Shown here: one piece after another, positions 13,992 to 22,625 of the stretch
Numbering within the stretch: position 1 is the first letter of the stretch
How the letters are laid out: each line of letters starts with the position of its first letter
Assembly (NCBI GenBank): GCA_900315665.1
Contig: OMZX01000006.1
Location: 1 to 35,337, forward strand
DNA length: 35,337 bases
Source: an uncultured Eubacteriales bacterium
Lineage (GTDB): Bacteria > Bacillota > Clostridia > Lachnospirales > Lachnospiraceae
Direction: 5' to 3'
Position numbers and translations under genes: made by a program
Notes under the pieces: generated by a model
Database searches by the model: none
The model's input: the letters and a program-made list of their open reading frames with translations, nothing else
What the model was told of the DNA's origin: nothing

Positions 13992-14890
13992 GCATACAAA
14001 ATGTTGCATCAATAAAAGCGCGTCTTATGAATCAGAGCAGAGAACGTGGTAAAACTATGCAGGAAATGCTTACAGCCTATGGTCTGGAAAGAACAATATA
14101 TCGTTTATCAGTTTCAAAGTATAAGGATAATTTTACATTAAAGGGCGGCATTTTTCTTTATGGTATTTTTCATGGAGACTTTGTAAGAGCAACGACCGAT
14201 ATAGATTTATTGGCGGATGATATCAGCAACAATATTGAGAAGATGAGGGCTGTATTTACGGAGATTTTTTCATTGAAAACAGATGACCCTTTACAGTTTG
14301 ATCTTGATTCTTTACAAGTCCGTTCCATTACAGAATTCAAGGAATATCACGGCGTAAATGTTTCAATCATGTCATATTTAGACAGAACAAGGATTCCTGT
14401 TTCAATTGACATAGGATTTGGTGATATCATTTATCCTGACCGAATAGAAATGGATTTCCCAGTCATATTAAGTGATGAATGTCCAGTTGTTTATGCCTAT
14501 TCTTTATATTCCTGCGTAGCCGAAAAGTTTGAAGCTATTGTTTCTCTTGGATATGAAAATTCGAGGTTTAAGGATTATTATGACTTATATGTTCTTGCCA
14601 GGAATAACTATTTTAATGGAGATGATTTGACGGAGGCAATAAAAGAAACTTTTGAACATAGGAATACGTCTTTCGATGATATTGTAGCCTTTGAGGAAGG
14701 CTTTTCTGATGATGTATTGCGTCAATCTCGTTGGAACGCTTTTGTTAAAAAGAAGAAACCAATGATCAAAATTACTCTACAGGACTCTATTGATATGATC
14801 AGAAAATTCATAGAACCTATAGTACTTAATCTTCAAGAAAATAAGAAGTTTACTTTACAGTGGAACCCACGCATTCAAAAATGGGAATAA
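13988..14890 (+). CDS. abiEii: AbiEii-type nucleotidyltransferase toxin
   Basis: The 300-residue protein is an AbiEii/AbiGii-family nucleotidyltransferase, a DNA polymerase beta-like toxin that transfers nucleotides in the cell; relatives of the MenT group modify tRNA. Motifs are LKGGIFLYGI (51-60) and RATTDIDLLADD, with the metal-binding pair D71 and D73. The later VAEKFEAIVSLG and SRFKDYYDLYVLA blocks are the usual third and fourth motifs. All catalytic positions appear intact, so the toxin should be active. The four-base overlap with abiEi keeps the antitoxin made first. Confidence 0.9.
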   Translation: MSIQNVASIKARLMNQSRERGKTMQEMLTAYGLERTIYRLSVSKYKDNFTLKGGIFLYGIFHGDFVRATTDIDLLADDISNNIEKMRAVFTEIFSLKTDDPLQFDLDSLQVRSITEFKEYHGVNVSIMSYLDRTRIPVSIDIGFGDIIYPDRIEMDFPVILSDECPVVYAYSLYSCVAEKFEAIVSLGYENSRFKDYYDLYVLARNNYFNGDDLTEAIKETFEHRNTSFDDIVAFEEGFSDDVLRQSRWNAFVKKKKPMIKITLQDSIDMIRKFIEPIVLNLQENKKFTLQWNPRIQKWE

Positions 14891-14913
14891 CATCCTTCTG
14901 CTACTGAAATCAT

Positions 14914-14942
14914 AAAAGTGGTCACTGTGACCACATTTTTTT
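14914..14942 (+). terminator. Palindromic terminator, right copy flanking AbiE cassette
   Basis: AAAAGTGGTCAC-T-GTGACCACATTTTTTT carries the same 17-bp palindrome as 13268-13284 and the same following T-run and GAATTT-like bases. It ends the AbiE transcript. Confidence 0.75.
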
Positions 14943-14985
14943 GGAATTTCAGCTTCGTTTTAGTTTCGTCAATTATAGTATGGAC

Positions 14986-15155
14986 AAGATAAGAAAAAAC
15001 TTATCAAAAGCAAAGCTCTTTTTCATAATTATCGGCTGCTTCTCGTGGGAGAAGGACACGGAGAGGCAGCCTACCTCCCCAAGGGATAATCGCCGAAAGG
15101 CGTTCATCATAAAATCATCTGAGTTGACCAATCCAATGGACTCAGATAATTTTTT
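14986..15155 (+). ncRNA. Candidate structured RNA of about 170 nt
   Basis: No credible protein lies here, but pairing is dense. GATAAG/CTTATC forms a 5' hairpin. ATTATC (15028-15033) pairs with GATAAT (15085-15090) and encloses a 14-bp hairpin (15034-15047 with 15057-15071). GGGAG at the loop of that hairpin (15047-15051) can pair with CTCCC (15075-15079), giving a pseudoknot. CGCC-GAAA-GGCG is a GNRA hairpin at 15091-15102. An intrinsic terminator ends the unit. TATAGT at 14974-14979 may be its -10. I cannot match it to a known riboswitch or 6S/SRP RNA. It could be a free small RNA or a leader acting on the LysR gene. Confidence 0.5.
15117..15155 (+). terminator. Intrinsic terminator of the structured RNA
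   Basis: ATCTGAGT pairs with ACTCAGAT across a 15-base loop, followed by AA and six T. Confidence 0.75.
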
Positions 15156-15164
15156 ACTTAAAAG

Positions 15165-15211
15165 AAGATCCATTCTTAAGAATCGCATATTCTTGAGAAT
15201 GGATCTTTTTT
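15165..15211 (+). terminator. Second strong terminator upstream of LysR gene
   Basis: A 19-bp stem (15165-15183 with 15189-15207, one G-U pair) with loop CGCAT is flanked by A-rich and T-rich tracts, so it may work on both strands. It lies only ten bases after the previous terminator. Confidence 0.8.
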
Positions 15212-15316
15212 GCGAATTCCTATGGATAGGCTTTGATCGGTATACTTTACCGAATGAATCTGAATCCGGAAATCATGGTATAATGCTTACATCAGAGTAT
15301 TTTTACGGAGGTTATT

Positions 15317-16243
15317 ATGGACTTCAGAGAGCTCACCTATATATCAACTGTCGCTGACTGTAAGAGTGTAACGGCGGCAGCAAAGAAGCTGTATATTTCG
15401 CAGCCGTCTTTAAGCTATATCATTTCGAAAGTAGAGGCGGATGTCGGAGTAAAGCTGTTTGATCGGAAGACGAATCCACTTTCGCTAACGTATGCCGGGA
15501 AAAAGTACGTGGAAACAGCGAAGGAGATTCTACGGCTTCGGGATAATCTTCGGCGGGAGCTGACAGATATCGGTGCAGGAGAGACCGGGGAAATAAACAT
15601 TGGCATACCCACGGAGAGAGCCGGCTATATGCTGCCGCGCGTCGCGGGAAAGTTTCATGAATCCTTCCCACGGGTACAGCTTCATCTCATGGAATCAAAG
15701 TCCGGAGATATCATCGACAGTCTCATCAATGACCGTATTACGTTCGCAATTTTGCCCGGCGGAACAGAAGGGATTCCCGGCGGCCTGACAGCGGAGTTTA
15801 TCTATCGGGAGCCGCTCATCGTGGTTGCGGGCGAGGGCATCGTGACGGAGGATATGCTAAAGCAAGAGGATAATCAGCAGCTTCCGACAGTTGATCTCCG
15901 AAAACTGAAAGGTTTTCCATATATCATCCTCCGAAAGGGACAGTTTAACCGACGGCAAACTGATATAATTCTCGCTGAAGCGGATATCAATCCGAGGGTC
16001 ATCATGGAGGTTTCGAGCTGTATGTCTGCGGCACAGCTCGCGAAGTCAGGTCTGGGCTTCACGATTGTTCCGGAGCGGGCAGTACTGGCGCTTGGTGGTT
16101 TGGATCAGTTTCATTGCTACCGTATCGACAGTCAGTATAGCACCTGGGATGTAAATGCCTTTTATAAAAAAGACAGCTATCTTGACAAAGCGGATCGCTA
16201 TTTCATCGACCTCATGAAGGATGTTTTTACAAAACAGCCATAA
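15317..16243 (+). CDS. LysR-family transcriptional regulator
   Basis: This 308-residue protein is a typical LysR regulator. The winged helix-turn-helix covers residues 1-60 (FRELTYISTVADCKSVTAAA, LYISQPSLSYIISKVE and GVKLFDRKTNPLSLT). A linker helix follows, and then the periplasmic-binding-protein-like effector domain from about 90 (GEINIGIPTERAGYMLPRV to the end). GGAGG precedes ATG 15317. It is transcribed toward the aconitase-family hydratase 195 bases downstream, and such regulators often control an adjacent metabolic gene in response to its substrate or product. The effector is unknown. Confidence 0.92.
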   Translation: MDFRELTYISTVADCKSVTAAAKKLYISQPSLSYIISKVEADVGVKLFDRKTNPLSLTYAGKKYVETAKEILRLRDNLRRELTDIGAGETGEINIGIPTERAGYMLPRVAGKFHESFPRVQLHLMESKSGDIIDSLINDRITFAILPGGTEGIPGGLTAEFIYREPLIVVAGEGIVTEDMLKQEDNQQLPTVDLRKLKGFPYIILRKGQFNRRQTDIILAEADINPRVIMEVSSCMSAAQLAKSGLGFTIVPERAVLALGGLDQFHCYRIDSQYSTWDVNAFYKKDSYLDKADRYFIDLMKDVFTKQP

Positions 16244-16361
16244 ATATTATCATATGTTATCATAGAAAAATTATATGGATTTTTTTATAAGCATACGAAA
16301 TCATGTATTTTACAGGTTGTCATAAAAAGTCTAATATTTAGCTATATGAAACAAGGGTTCA

Positions 16362-16405
16362 TGTCACAGTGAGAAGTTCTTACAGAATATAAACATGCTG
16401 TGACA
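16362..16405. promoter_or_regulatory. Inverted repeat before hydratase gene
   Basis: TGTCACAG (16362-16369) and CTGTGACA (16398-16405) form a perfect 8-bp inverted repeat with a 28-base spacer, ending 32 bases before the start codon. It could be a site for the neighbouring LysR regulator or a leader hairpin. A TTGTCA at 16317-16322 may be a -35, but no convincing -10 is seen. Confidence 0.4.
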
Positions 16406-16437
16406 AAGGTTTGTCAAAAACTAAAAAGGAGCAGAAA

Positions 16438-18729
16438 ATGGTCAAGCTGTATGATGGTGGTGTGTATCTCGTCAATGGTACAGAGATCGTTCCGGAGAGT
16501 GAGTCAGCGAAGGTTGAGAGCCTCACCGGTAAGGCAGTCACGAAGGATGAAGCGAAGAAGGGCACGATGGCGTATGGCATCATGAAGAGCCATAACCAGT
16601 CGGAGGACATGGCACATTTAAGAATTAAGTTCGATGCCATGGTATCGCATGATATTACATTTGTAGGCATTATCCAGACAGCGAGAGCTTCCGGTATGGA
16701 GAAGTTCCCGCTTCCGTATGTCCTCACTTGCTGCCATAACTCACTCTGTGCAGTTGGCGGCACGATCAACGATGATGACCATTTCTTCGGCCTCTCTGCG
16801 GCTAAGAAGTACGGCGGCATTTTCGTTCCACAGCACATCGCGGTTTGCCACCAGTTTATGCGTGAGAACTTTGCAGGCGGCGGACGTATGATCCTCGGCT
16901 CAGACTCTCACACAAGATACGGCGCACTTGGCACGATGGCCATCGGCGAAGGAGGCGGCGAGCTTACGAAGCAGCTCCTCAAGCAGACCTATGATGTCGC
17001 ATATCCGGGTGTTGTAGCCATCTATCTCACCGGCAAGCCACAGCCTTTCGTAGGGCCGCACGATGTCGCACTTGCCATCATTCGCGCCGTATACGCAAAG
17101 GGCTATGTAAAGAACAAGGTGATGGAGTTCGTAGGACCTGGCGTTTCCTCGATGACGACAGACTACAGAAACGGTGTCGATGTCATGACGACAGAAACCA
17201 CCTGCCTTTCCTCCATCTGGCGCACCGATGATGACACGAAGGCCTTCCTCGAGAAGCACCATCGCGGAGATGCATTTAAGGAACTGAATCCTGCAGAAGT
17301 CGCTTACTATGATGGCTGCGTTTATGTCGATCTCTCGAGCATCAAGCCGATGATCGCGCTTCCATTCCATCCGTCCAATGCTTACACCATCGACGAACTC
17401 TATGAGAATCTCGAAGATATCCTTCGTGAGACTGAGAAGAAGGCTGAGGCTGTCGCCGAGGGCAGAGCAACCTATACGCTGCTCGATAAGATCACACCGG
17501 ATCATAGACTTCAGGCACAGCAGGGTGTCATCGCAGGCTGCGCAGGCGGCAACTATACAAATGTTGTCGAGGCTGCACATGCACTGAAGGATAAGCTGAT
17601 CGGTGATGACGAGTTCTATCTTTCCGTATATCCGTCCTCTCAGCCGGTTTATACAGACCTTGATCGGAAGGGCCTTCTCGCAGATCTTATGGATGCCGGT
17701 GCGATCATTCGTACGGCGTTCTGCGGACCGTGCTTCGGTGCCGGTGATACACCTGCAAACAATGGCCTTTCCATCCGTCATACGACCCGTAACTTCCCGA
17801 ACCGTGAAGGTTCGAAGCCGGGTAACGGCCAGATGGCTGCTGTGGCACTGATGGATGCGCGTTCTATCGCAGCAACCGCTGCAAATCATGGTAAGATCAC
17901 ATCTGCCGAAGAGCTTGATTGCTGGGGCGATGTGCCAGAGTACAACTACGATGACAAAGCCTATAAATCACGTGTATACTGGGGCTTCGAAAAGGCGGAA
18001 GAGGATCGTCCGCTTCGCTTTGGCCCGAACATTAAGGATTGGCCGGAGCAGGAGGCATTAACGGATAATATCCTTCTCAAGGTTGCTTCGAAGATCCTCG
18101 ATGACGTGACTACAACCGATGAACTGATTCCATCCGGTGAGACATCTTCTTATCGTTCAAACCCGCTTGGGCTTGCAGAGTTTACGCTTTCAAGACGAGA
18201 TCCGGAGTATGTCGGCCGTGCAAAGGCTGTACGCTCTCTTGAGGATGAGAGAAAGACCGGAAAGACGGATGCTTCTATAGCGGCTGTCTTTGATGTGATT
18301 CATACGATCCCGGGCTTCGATGGCGTAAAGGCGGAGGAAACCGAAATCGGTTCTACGATCTATGCGAGGAAGCCAGGCGATGGTTCAGCCCGTGAGCAGG
18401 CAGCGTCCTGCCAGAGAGTGCTCGGTGCCCTCGCAAATATCACAGAGGAATATGCGACGAAGCGATATCGTTCGAACTGTATGAACTGGGGCATGCTTCC
18501 TTTCCATATGAAGGGTGAGCCGACACAGTTTGATGTCGACGATTACATCTTCGTACCGGGCATCAGAAAGGCACTCGATGACAACAAGTTGGAGGATATC
18601 CCGGCTTACGTCGTAAAGGATGCCAAGTATGAGGAAATTCATCTCTATATTCAGCCGATGACTGAGAACGAGCGTCGCATCGTAAAGGATGGCTGCCTCA
18701 TCAACTTCAACCGGAACGGACAGAAGTAA
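16438..18729 (+). CDS. Aconitase-family hydratase (YbhJ-like)
   Basis: The 763-residue protein belongs to the aconitase superfamily of [4Fe-4S] hydro-lyases and most resembles the YbhJ type. The iron-sulphur ligands are C368 (VIAGCAGG) and C429/C432 ([10 protein letters not shown]), with the same CxxC spacing as aconitase. Other marks are [19 protein letters not shown] and [12 protein letters not shown] in the first half, and the swivel-like C-terminal domain with [12 protein letters not shown]. It should interconvert hydroxy-acid isomers by dehydration and rehydration, but the substrate of this subfamily is not settled. ATG 16438 with AAAGGA upstream is preferred over an in-frame TTG at 16411. 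A LysR regulator precedes it and a strong terminator follows. Confidence 0.85.
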   Translation: MVKLYDGGVYLVNGTEIVPESESAKVESLTGKAVTKDEAKKGTMAYGIMKSHNQSEDMAHLRIKFDAMVSHDITFVGIIQTARASGMEKFPLPYVLTCCHNSLCAVGGTINDDDHFFGLSAAKKYGGIFVPQHIAVCHQFMRENFAGGGRMILGSDSHTRYGALGTMAIGEGGGELTKQLLKQTYDVAYPGVVAIYLTGKPQPFVGPHDVALAIIRAVYAKGYVKNKVMEFVGPGVSSMTTDYRNGVDVMTTETTCLSSIWRTDDDTKAFLEKHHRGDAFKELNPAEVAYYDGCVYVDLSSIKPMIALPFHPSNAYTIDELYENLEDILRETEKKAEAVAEGRATYTLLDKITPDHRLQAQQGVIAGCAGGNYTNVVEAAHALKDKLIGDDEFYLSVYPSSQPVYTDLDRKGLLADLMDAGAIIRTAFCGPCFGAGDTPANNGLSIRHTTRNFPNREGSKPGNGQMAAVALMDARSIAATAANHGKITSAEELDCWGDVPEYNYDDKAYKSRVYWGFEKAEEDRPLRFGPNIKDWPEQEALTDNILLKVASKILDDVTTTDELIPSGETSSYRSNPLGLAEFTLSRRDPEYVGRAKAVRSLEDERKTGKTDASIAAVFDVIHTIPGFDGVKAEETEIGSTIYARKPGDGSAREQAASCQRVLGALANITEEYATKRYRSNCMNWGMLPFHMKGEPTQFDVDDYIFVPGIRKALDDNKLEDIPAYVVKDAKYEEIHLYIQPMTENERRIVKDGCLINFNRNGQK

Positions 18730-18747
18730 ATATTAGGGAATGTTTGG

Positions 18748-18782
18748 GCGTTGCCACACACTATGTGCGGCAACGCTTTTTT
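18748..18782 (+). terminator. Intrinsic terminator after hydratase gene
   Basis: GCGTTGCC pairs with GGCAACGC, with CACA/TGTG continuing the stem inside, followed by six T. Confidence 0.88.
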
Positions 18783-18786
18783 GTGG

Positions 18787-18792
18787 TATACT
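18787..18792 (+). promoter_or_regulatory. Extended -10 box for Cof phosphatase gene
   Basis: TGG-TATACT lies just after the terminator, 36 bases before the start at 18828. It is an extended -10 with no clear -35. Confidence 0.4.
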
Positions 18793-18827
18793 TTTGTTCA
18801 ACACGAATAAGGCAGGAAAAATAGTTT

Positions 18828-19661
18828 ATGAGTATAGCAAGAAAAGCCTTGTTTTTCGATGTGGATGGCACGTTGATGGACGAGGAAACACATATTATTC
18901 CAGAAAGCGCGATCCGCGCGATCAATGAAACAAGGTCTCGTGGCAATGTCGTATTTATTAACTCCGGCAGAACCTATAAGATGCTCTCGAAGGTACGGGA
19001 TATGATTCCAGTCGATGGCATGCTTTATGGCTGCGGTACCGAATTGACTTTTCACGGAAAGAGTATTTACTATTATGCGATTTCTCCGGAAATGAAAGAC
19101 AGAATCAAGGCAGCATCTGGAAAATACGGCATCAAAGTAAATCTTGAAAGTCGCGACGGTTGGATCAGCTGTCCTTCAGAGAAGCTGCTTCAAGAGCACC
19201 CGATTCTTCGTTATAAGCATGAGCATGGCCATAAATATGTCGGAAAAGAGGGCGGACTCCTCATGCGTGATTATGATGATGACTATGAAATCTCGAAATT
19301 CTGTGTGGATTATGATGATGGGAAGGAATCCGGCCATCCTTCAGATATCGAGGGCTTTCATCACGAGTTTGATGGATTCTTTACGATAATAGATCGAGGA
19401 GACTGCTTTTATGAATGCGTCCCGAAGGGACATGGTAAGGGTAATGCTGTCGACAGGATGCTTCAATATCTTGGCCTGACGGCGGATGATGCGTATGCTT
19501 TTGGCGATAGTACAAATGACATTGATATGATGCGTGTCTGCGGAAACAGGATCGTACTGAAGGAGCACGATGCAGAGCTGGATGTATTTCAGCCCTATGT
19601 GACGAAGGCAGTTCTCGACGATGGTATTGCCTACGCGATGGAGAAGCTACAGTTGATATAG
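18828..19661 (+). CDS. Cof-type HAD family phosphatase
   Basis: The 277-residue protein is a haloacid dehalogenase superfamily hydrolase with a C2B cap (Cof/YidA group), which typically dephosphorylates sugar phosphates or cofactors. Motif I FFDVDGTLMD carries the nucleophilic aspartate, motif II is FINSGRTY, motif III lysine is in GHGKGNAVDRML, and motif IV is FGDSTNDIDMM. Length and order are normal. It is followed 10 bases later by the alcohol dehydrogenase remnant, so the two were once co-transcribed. The substrate cannot be told from sequence. Confidence 0.88.
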   Translation: MSIARKALFFDVDGTLMDEETHIIPESAIRAINETRSRGNVVFINSGRTYKMLSKVRDMIPVDGMLYGCGTELTFHGKSIYYYAISPEMKDRIKAASGKYGIKVNLESRDGWISCPSEKLLQEHPILRYKHEHGHKYVGKEGGLLMRDYDDDYEISKFCVDYDDGKESGHPSDIEGFHHEFDGFFTIIDRGDCFYECVPKGHGKGNAVDRMLQYLGLTADDAYAFGDSTNDIDMMRVCGNRIVLKEHDAELDVFQPYVTKAVLDDGIAYAMEKLQLI

Positions 19662-19671
19662 GAGGGCAGTC

Positions 19672-20460
19672 ATGCAGAACTTTCAATATCAAATACCGAC
19701 GAAGTTGCTTTTTGGGGAGAACTGTATCAATTCACTGCCATTTTTACTGGAAAAGTTCGGCAGAAATATTTTGCTGGTTTACGGATGTGGAAGCATTAAA
19801 AGAATAGGCCTGTATGATCGGCTCAAGGAGCTTTTATCTGATTTTGAAATTACAGAATATGCCGGTGTTCATCCGAATCCTGAGTATGCGGAGGATGTTT
19901 TGCCTGGCATACAGCTAGGTTTGAACCGGGATATAGATGTCGTGCTGGCTGTCGGCGGCGGCAGTGTGCTGGATTGCGCGAAGACGATTGCTGCTGGTGT
20001 ATGTTATGAAGGCGATGTTTGGGATCTTATCAGCTATAAAAGGCCGGTGAAGGCTGCACTTCCGATTGTGACGGTTGTGACGACGGCATCCTCCGGAAGT
20101 GAATATGACAATGGTGCTGTAATTTCCCGTATAGAAACCGCCTCGAGGATTGCCACCTTTGGTATGAAGGTCTTCGAACTCGGAAGTGATCTTGGTTCGG
20201 AGGCACTTTCAGAAGCTGGAGATGATTTTCTTCAGTCACTGGCGAAAGAGACCATCGATACATTGCATCATTTCTTTTTATCACTTGGGCTTCAGATGAA
20301 GCTGACAGATCTGCCTATGATAAGGGAAGCCGGACTAAACGAAGATAAGCTACAGGAAATGGCGAGACGCTGCATCAAGACGACCGGCATCTCTGCTGCC
20401 CACAGTTACGCACCGCTCGATGAAGCGGATGTGCTGGCAATCATGAAAGCGTGTCTTTAA
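19672..20460 (+). pseudogene. Iron-containing alcohol dehydrogenase, internal deletion
   Basis: Both ends of a group III (iron-type) alcohol dehydrogenase are present but the middle is missing. Residues 1-165 include PTKLLFGENCINSLP, the nucleotide-binding AVGGGSVLDCAKTIA and VTTASSGSEYDNGAVI. The protein then jumps at about position 20140-20165 (SRIATFGMKVFEL) to the C-terminal helices (AKETIDTLHHFFLSLGL and MARRCIKTTG). The family normally has about 385 residues; here there are 262, and the lost segment is the one that holds the aspartate and three histidines binding the metal. The deletion is in frame, yet the product should be inactive. Its 3' end overlaps the convergent MATE gene by 20 bases. 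Confidence 0.8.
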
Positions 20461-21793
20461 TGGGATAATAGCGGATGTGATGATATAGTATAAATGCTAT
20501 AGCCATCGTGAGCCACTCGGCTACCCAGAAGGCATGCCATACTCCGTCTGCTGAGCCCATAATCCGGGAGAGAAGTGCTGCTGTCGGTACGATCACGACG
20601 AGATAACGCATGAGCATGATCACAAGTGACTGCATCCCTTTTCCCATGCCTTCCAGCATACCGCTATAGGTGAGTGAGAAACCGGAAGCGATAAACCCGA
20701 GTGAAATGATGCGCAGGGCATGTGAACCATCCGCAATTGTGTCTTTGTTCTCGAGAAACATTCCCATCAGCTTGTCCGGCATCAGTTGGCAGAACAGAAG
20801 ACCGGCGATGACAACCACCATTGACATACCGAGTGCTGTTTTTGCAATTGCACGGACGCGTTTCAACGCACCGGCTCCATAATTATAACCCGCTAACGGA
20901 CGAATGCCCTGGATGATACCATTCACAGTCAGGAAGATAAAGGTCTGCAGCTTATAATAGATGCCGAGAATCAGTACGCCATCACCGCTGAAGCCCGCGA
21001 GGATTGCATTTAGAAGTGTGATAAGAAGAGAAGGAAGTGCCTGATTAAGAGAAGCCGGTCCGCCGACTGCATAGAGCTTTCCGCTGAGCTTCCAATTTAC
21101 CTTCCTGGGATCAATGGAAATCCGGATGCCGAGCTTTCCTGAGGCATATACAAGAAGATAGATCACAAGTGTAAGCATTTGCCCGATGCCGGTTGCGAGC
21201 GCAGCACCTTCGATGCCCATCGCTGGGAAGGGACCGAAGCCAAAGATCATCAGAGGGTCAAGAAGGATATTAACGATGCAGCCAGCCATCATGCTGAACA
21301 TAGACACCTTCATGAGGCCAACCGACTGGAAAAGCTTTTCGTAACAGATACCGACCGAGGTTGCAAGAGAAAAGAACATCACGATAGTACCATACCGTAT
21401 TCCTGCATCGAGTACTGCTTCGGACGCACCGAAGGATCCGAGGAAATGCGGCATCACGAGCAGCATGATGATCGTGAGGGAAATGCCGTGTAAGATAGAG
21501 AGAATCACGCCAAGAGACGCTGACTGCTCCGCCAGATCCTTCCGATCGGCACCATTAAAGTACGCGACAGCTGCATTGACACCGATGCCGAAGCCAATGC
21601 TTACAGCGCCCACGATATTTTGGAGCGGAAACATGAGCGAAAGTGCGGTCATGGCATCGGCGCTAATCTTCGCAACAAAGAAACTGTCAATGATGTTGTA
21701 AAGAGAATTTACGAGCATGCTGAGCACCATCGGCAGCGCCATCTCACAAACGAGCGGCAATACCTTCTTAGTTTTCATGAAAGTCTGATCCAT
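20441..21793 (-). CDS. MATE family multidrug/organic cation exporter
   Basis: The 450-residue membrane protein has about twelve hydrophobic helices and two MATE repeats. The first begins LPLVCEMALPMVLSMLVNSL with NIIDSFFVAKISADAMTALS, and the second has LNQALPSLLITLLNAILAGF. It resembles the MepA/NorM-type Na+- or H+-coupled exporters that remove cationic compounds. ATG 21793 with GGAGGA five bases upstream is chosen; an upstream in-frame ATG would place translation through the leader terminator. The gene has its own promoter and a 135-base leader with an intrinsic terminator, so expression is probably set by transcription attenuation. Confidence 0.92.
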   Translation of the reverse strand: MDQTFMKTKKVLPLVCEMALPMVLSMLVNSLYNIIDSFFVAKISADAMTALSLMFPLQNIVGAVSIGFGIGVNAAVAYFNGADRKDLAEQSASLGVILSILHGISLTIIMLLVMPHFLGSFGASEAVLDAGIRYGTIVMFFSLATSVGICYEKLFQSVGLMKVSMFSMMAGCIVNILLDPLMIFGFGPFPAMGIEGAALATGIGQMLTLVIYLLVYASGKLGIRISIDPRKVNWKLSGKLYAVGGPASLNQALPSLLITLLNAILAGFSGDGVLILGIYYKLQTFIFLTVNGIIQGIRPLAGYNYGAGALKRVRAIAKTALGMSMVVVIAGLLFCQLMPDKLMGMFLENKDTIADGSHALRIISLGFIASGFSLTYSGMLEGMGKGMQSLVIMLMRYLVVIVPTAALLSRIMGSADGVWHAFWVAEWLTMAIAFILYHHIRYYPIKDTLS

Positions 21794-21928
21794 ACGTTCC
21801 TCCAAAATAAATTTAGACGCAAAAACGCCACATGACGATATGTCATGTGGCGAAAAGAGAATCAAATCCATGTCCTGATTCTGGAAAAATCCACACCCTT
21901 ACGGGTTTTAATATTCATTTGAATTGCA
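21794..21928 (-). promoter_or_regulatory. Riboswitch-like leader of MATE gene
   Basis: The transcript leader contains the hairpin ACCC-GTAA-GGGT, a second hairpin GAATCA/TGATTC and then an intrinsic terminator 28 bases before the start codon. GUGUGG after the first hairpin can pair with CCACAU in the 5' arm of the terminator, giving a possible antiterminator. MATE genes of clostridia are known targets of the guanidine-IV (mepA) riboswitch, which works by this mechanism. I cannot confirm the consensus from memory, so the class is a hypothesis. Confidence 0.55.
21821..21852 (-). terminator. Attenuator terminator before MATE gene
   Basis: On the minus strand, CGCCACATGAC pairs with GTCATGTGGCG (11-bp perfect stem) and is followed by five T. 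It stands between the promoter and the MATE start codon. Confidence 0.85.
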
Positions 21929-21934
21929 GGAGGT

Positions 21935-21963
21935 ATGCTAGCACAAAGAAATAAGAAAGTCAA
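21935..21963 (-). promoter_or_regulatory. Promoter of MATE gene
   Basis: Reading the minus strand, TTGACT and TAGCAT are separated by exactly 17 bases. Transcription would start near 21928, giving a leader of about 135 nt. Confidence 0.7.
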
Positions 21964-22097
21964 TGATTCTTCTCTCGGCTAAGCTCTTGCTATTTACGGA
22001 TAATCGTGACATAATAAAAAAGTAGATTTTTCTGATTAAACCGCATGATTTTATACGTATTGTGATTTATACAAGTTTGATGAAAGGAGCCCTCGGT

Positions 22098-22304
22098 ATG
22101 GATATTATGAATGTAGCTTCTTCTATGGCGATGAATCCATCAAAGGCTATGGGACAGGTTGGTACGCGTATGCTGGCGAAAACCCTGGATGCAGCAAGCT
22201 CGCAGGCTGCTAGTGAGATTGATATGCTTAATCAGGCGGCTGTACCCACACCGACGCCAAGTGCGGATCCTGCATTGGGACATAATTTCGATGCATACGC
22301 ATAG
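22098..22304 (+). CDS. YjfB-type putative motility protein
   Basis: The 68-residue protein fits the YjfB family of small proteins found in flagellated Firmicutes. It begins MDIMNVASSMA, has the core QVGTRMLAKTLDAASSQAA and ends PALGHNFDAYA, where the family usually has 'P.lG.niDi..'. A proline/threonine-rich linker (VPTPTPSADP) is inserted before the end. GAAAGGAG lies nine bases before ATG 22098. Its biochemical role is unknown. It suggests that the host is motile or descends from a motile lineage, although no flagellar genes are in this window. Confidence 0.75.
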   Translation: MDIMNVASSMAMNPSKAMGQVGTRMLAKTLDAASSQAASEIDMLNQAAVPTPTPSADPALGHNFDAYA

Positions 22305-22363
22305 ATAATCGAATAGTCACTTTTGATAAAGAAACTGGATATTTATTGGGTCTTTGCGCTTTG

Positions 22364-22501
22364 ATGGGCAATCCATCAAAGCTTGAAGACCCATTTTTAA
22401 TGGAAATACTTAAGAAAACAGTTGGCTTTAAAATTAGAAATGCCGCGGTCCTTTATGACGATATTCTAACTGAAGTGTCAAGATATGACAAAAGATTGTA
22501 A
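22364..22501 (+). CDS. Possible small protein or gene remnant, 45 codons
   Basis: An open frame runs from just after the YjfB stop to TAA 22499-22501 without an early ATG. From ATG 22364 it gives MGNPSKLEDPFLMEILKKTV and ends LTEVSRYDKRL. The coding-like composition continues upstream of that ATG (VTFDKETGYLLGL), but no start or ribosome binding site is visible. It is probably the remnant of a longer gene whose head is lost. I do not recognise the family. Confidence 0.3.
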   Translation: MGNPSKLEDPFLMEILKKTVGFKIRNAAVLYDDILTEVSRYDKRL

Positions 22502-22547
22502 GAAAGCCGTAAGGCTGTTTAGTTGCATACATACGTAAAAAGGCGTA

Positions 22548-22586
22548 CATTCAATCATAATTGACGCGGATTGAATGGAATTTTAT
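22548..22586 (+). terminator. Probable terminator downstream of YjfB gene
   Basis: CATTCAATC pairs with GATTGAATG across 12 bases and is followed by a T-rich stretch interrupted by one A. Confidence 0.45.
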
Positions 22587-22625
22587 TTTAATGGTCCGCG
22601 AACCTTACGTGAAACCACAAAAATG

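Noticed and set aside
15117-15147. TTGACC in the structured-RNA terminator as another copy of the GTCAA-N7-TTGAC operator
   Set aside because: The left half-site GTCAA is absent and the bases are already explained by the terminator stem and loop.
16900-17889. Long minus-strand open frame (329 codons) inside the hydratase gene
   Set aside because: It lies antisense to a well-supported gene, shows no recognisable motif and follows codon periodicity of the opposite strand.
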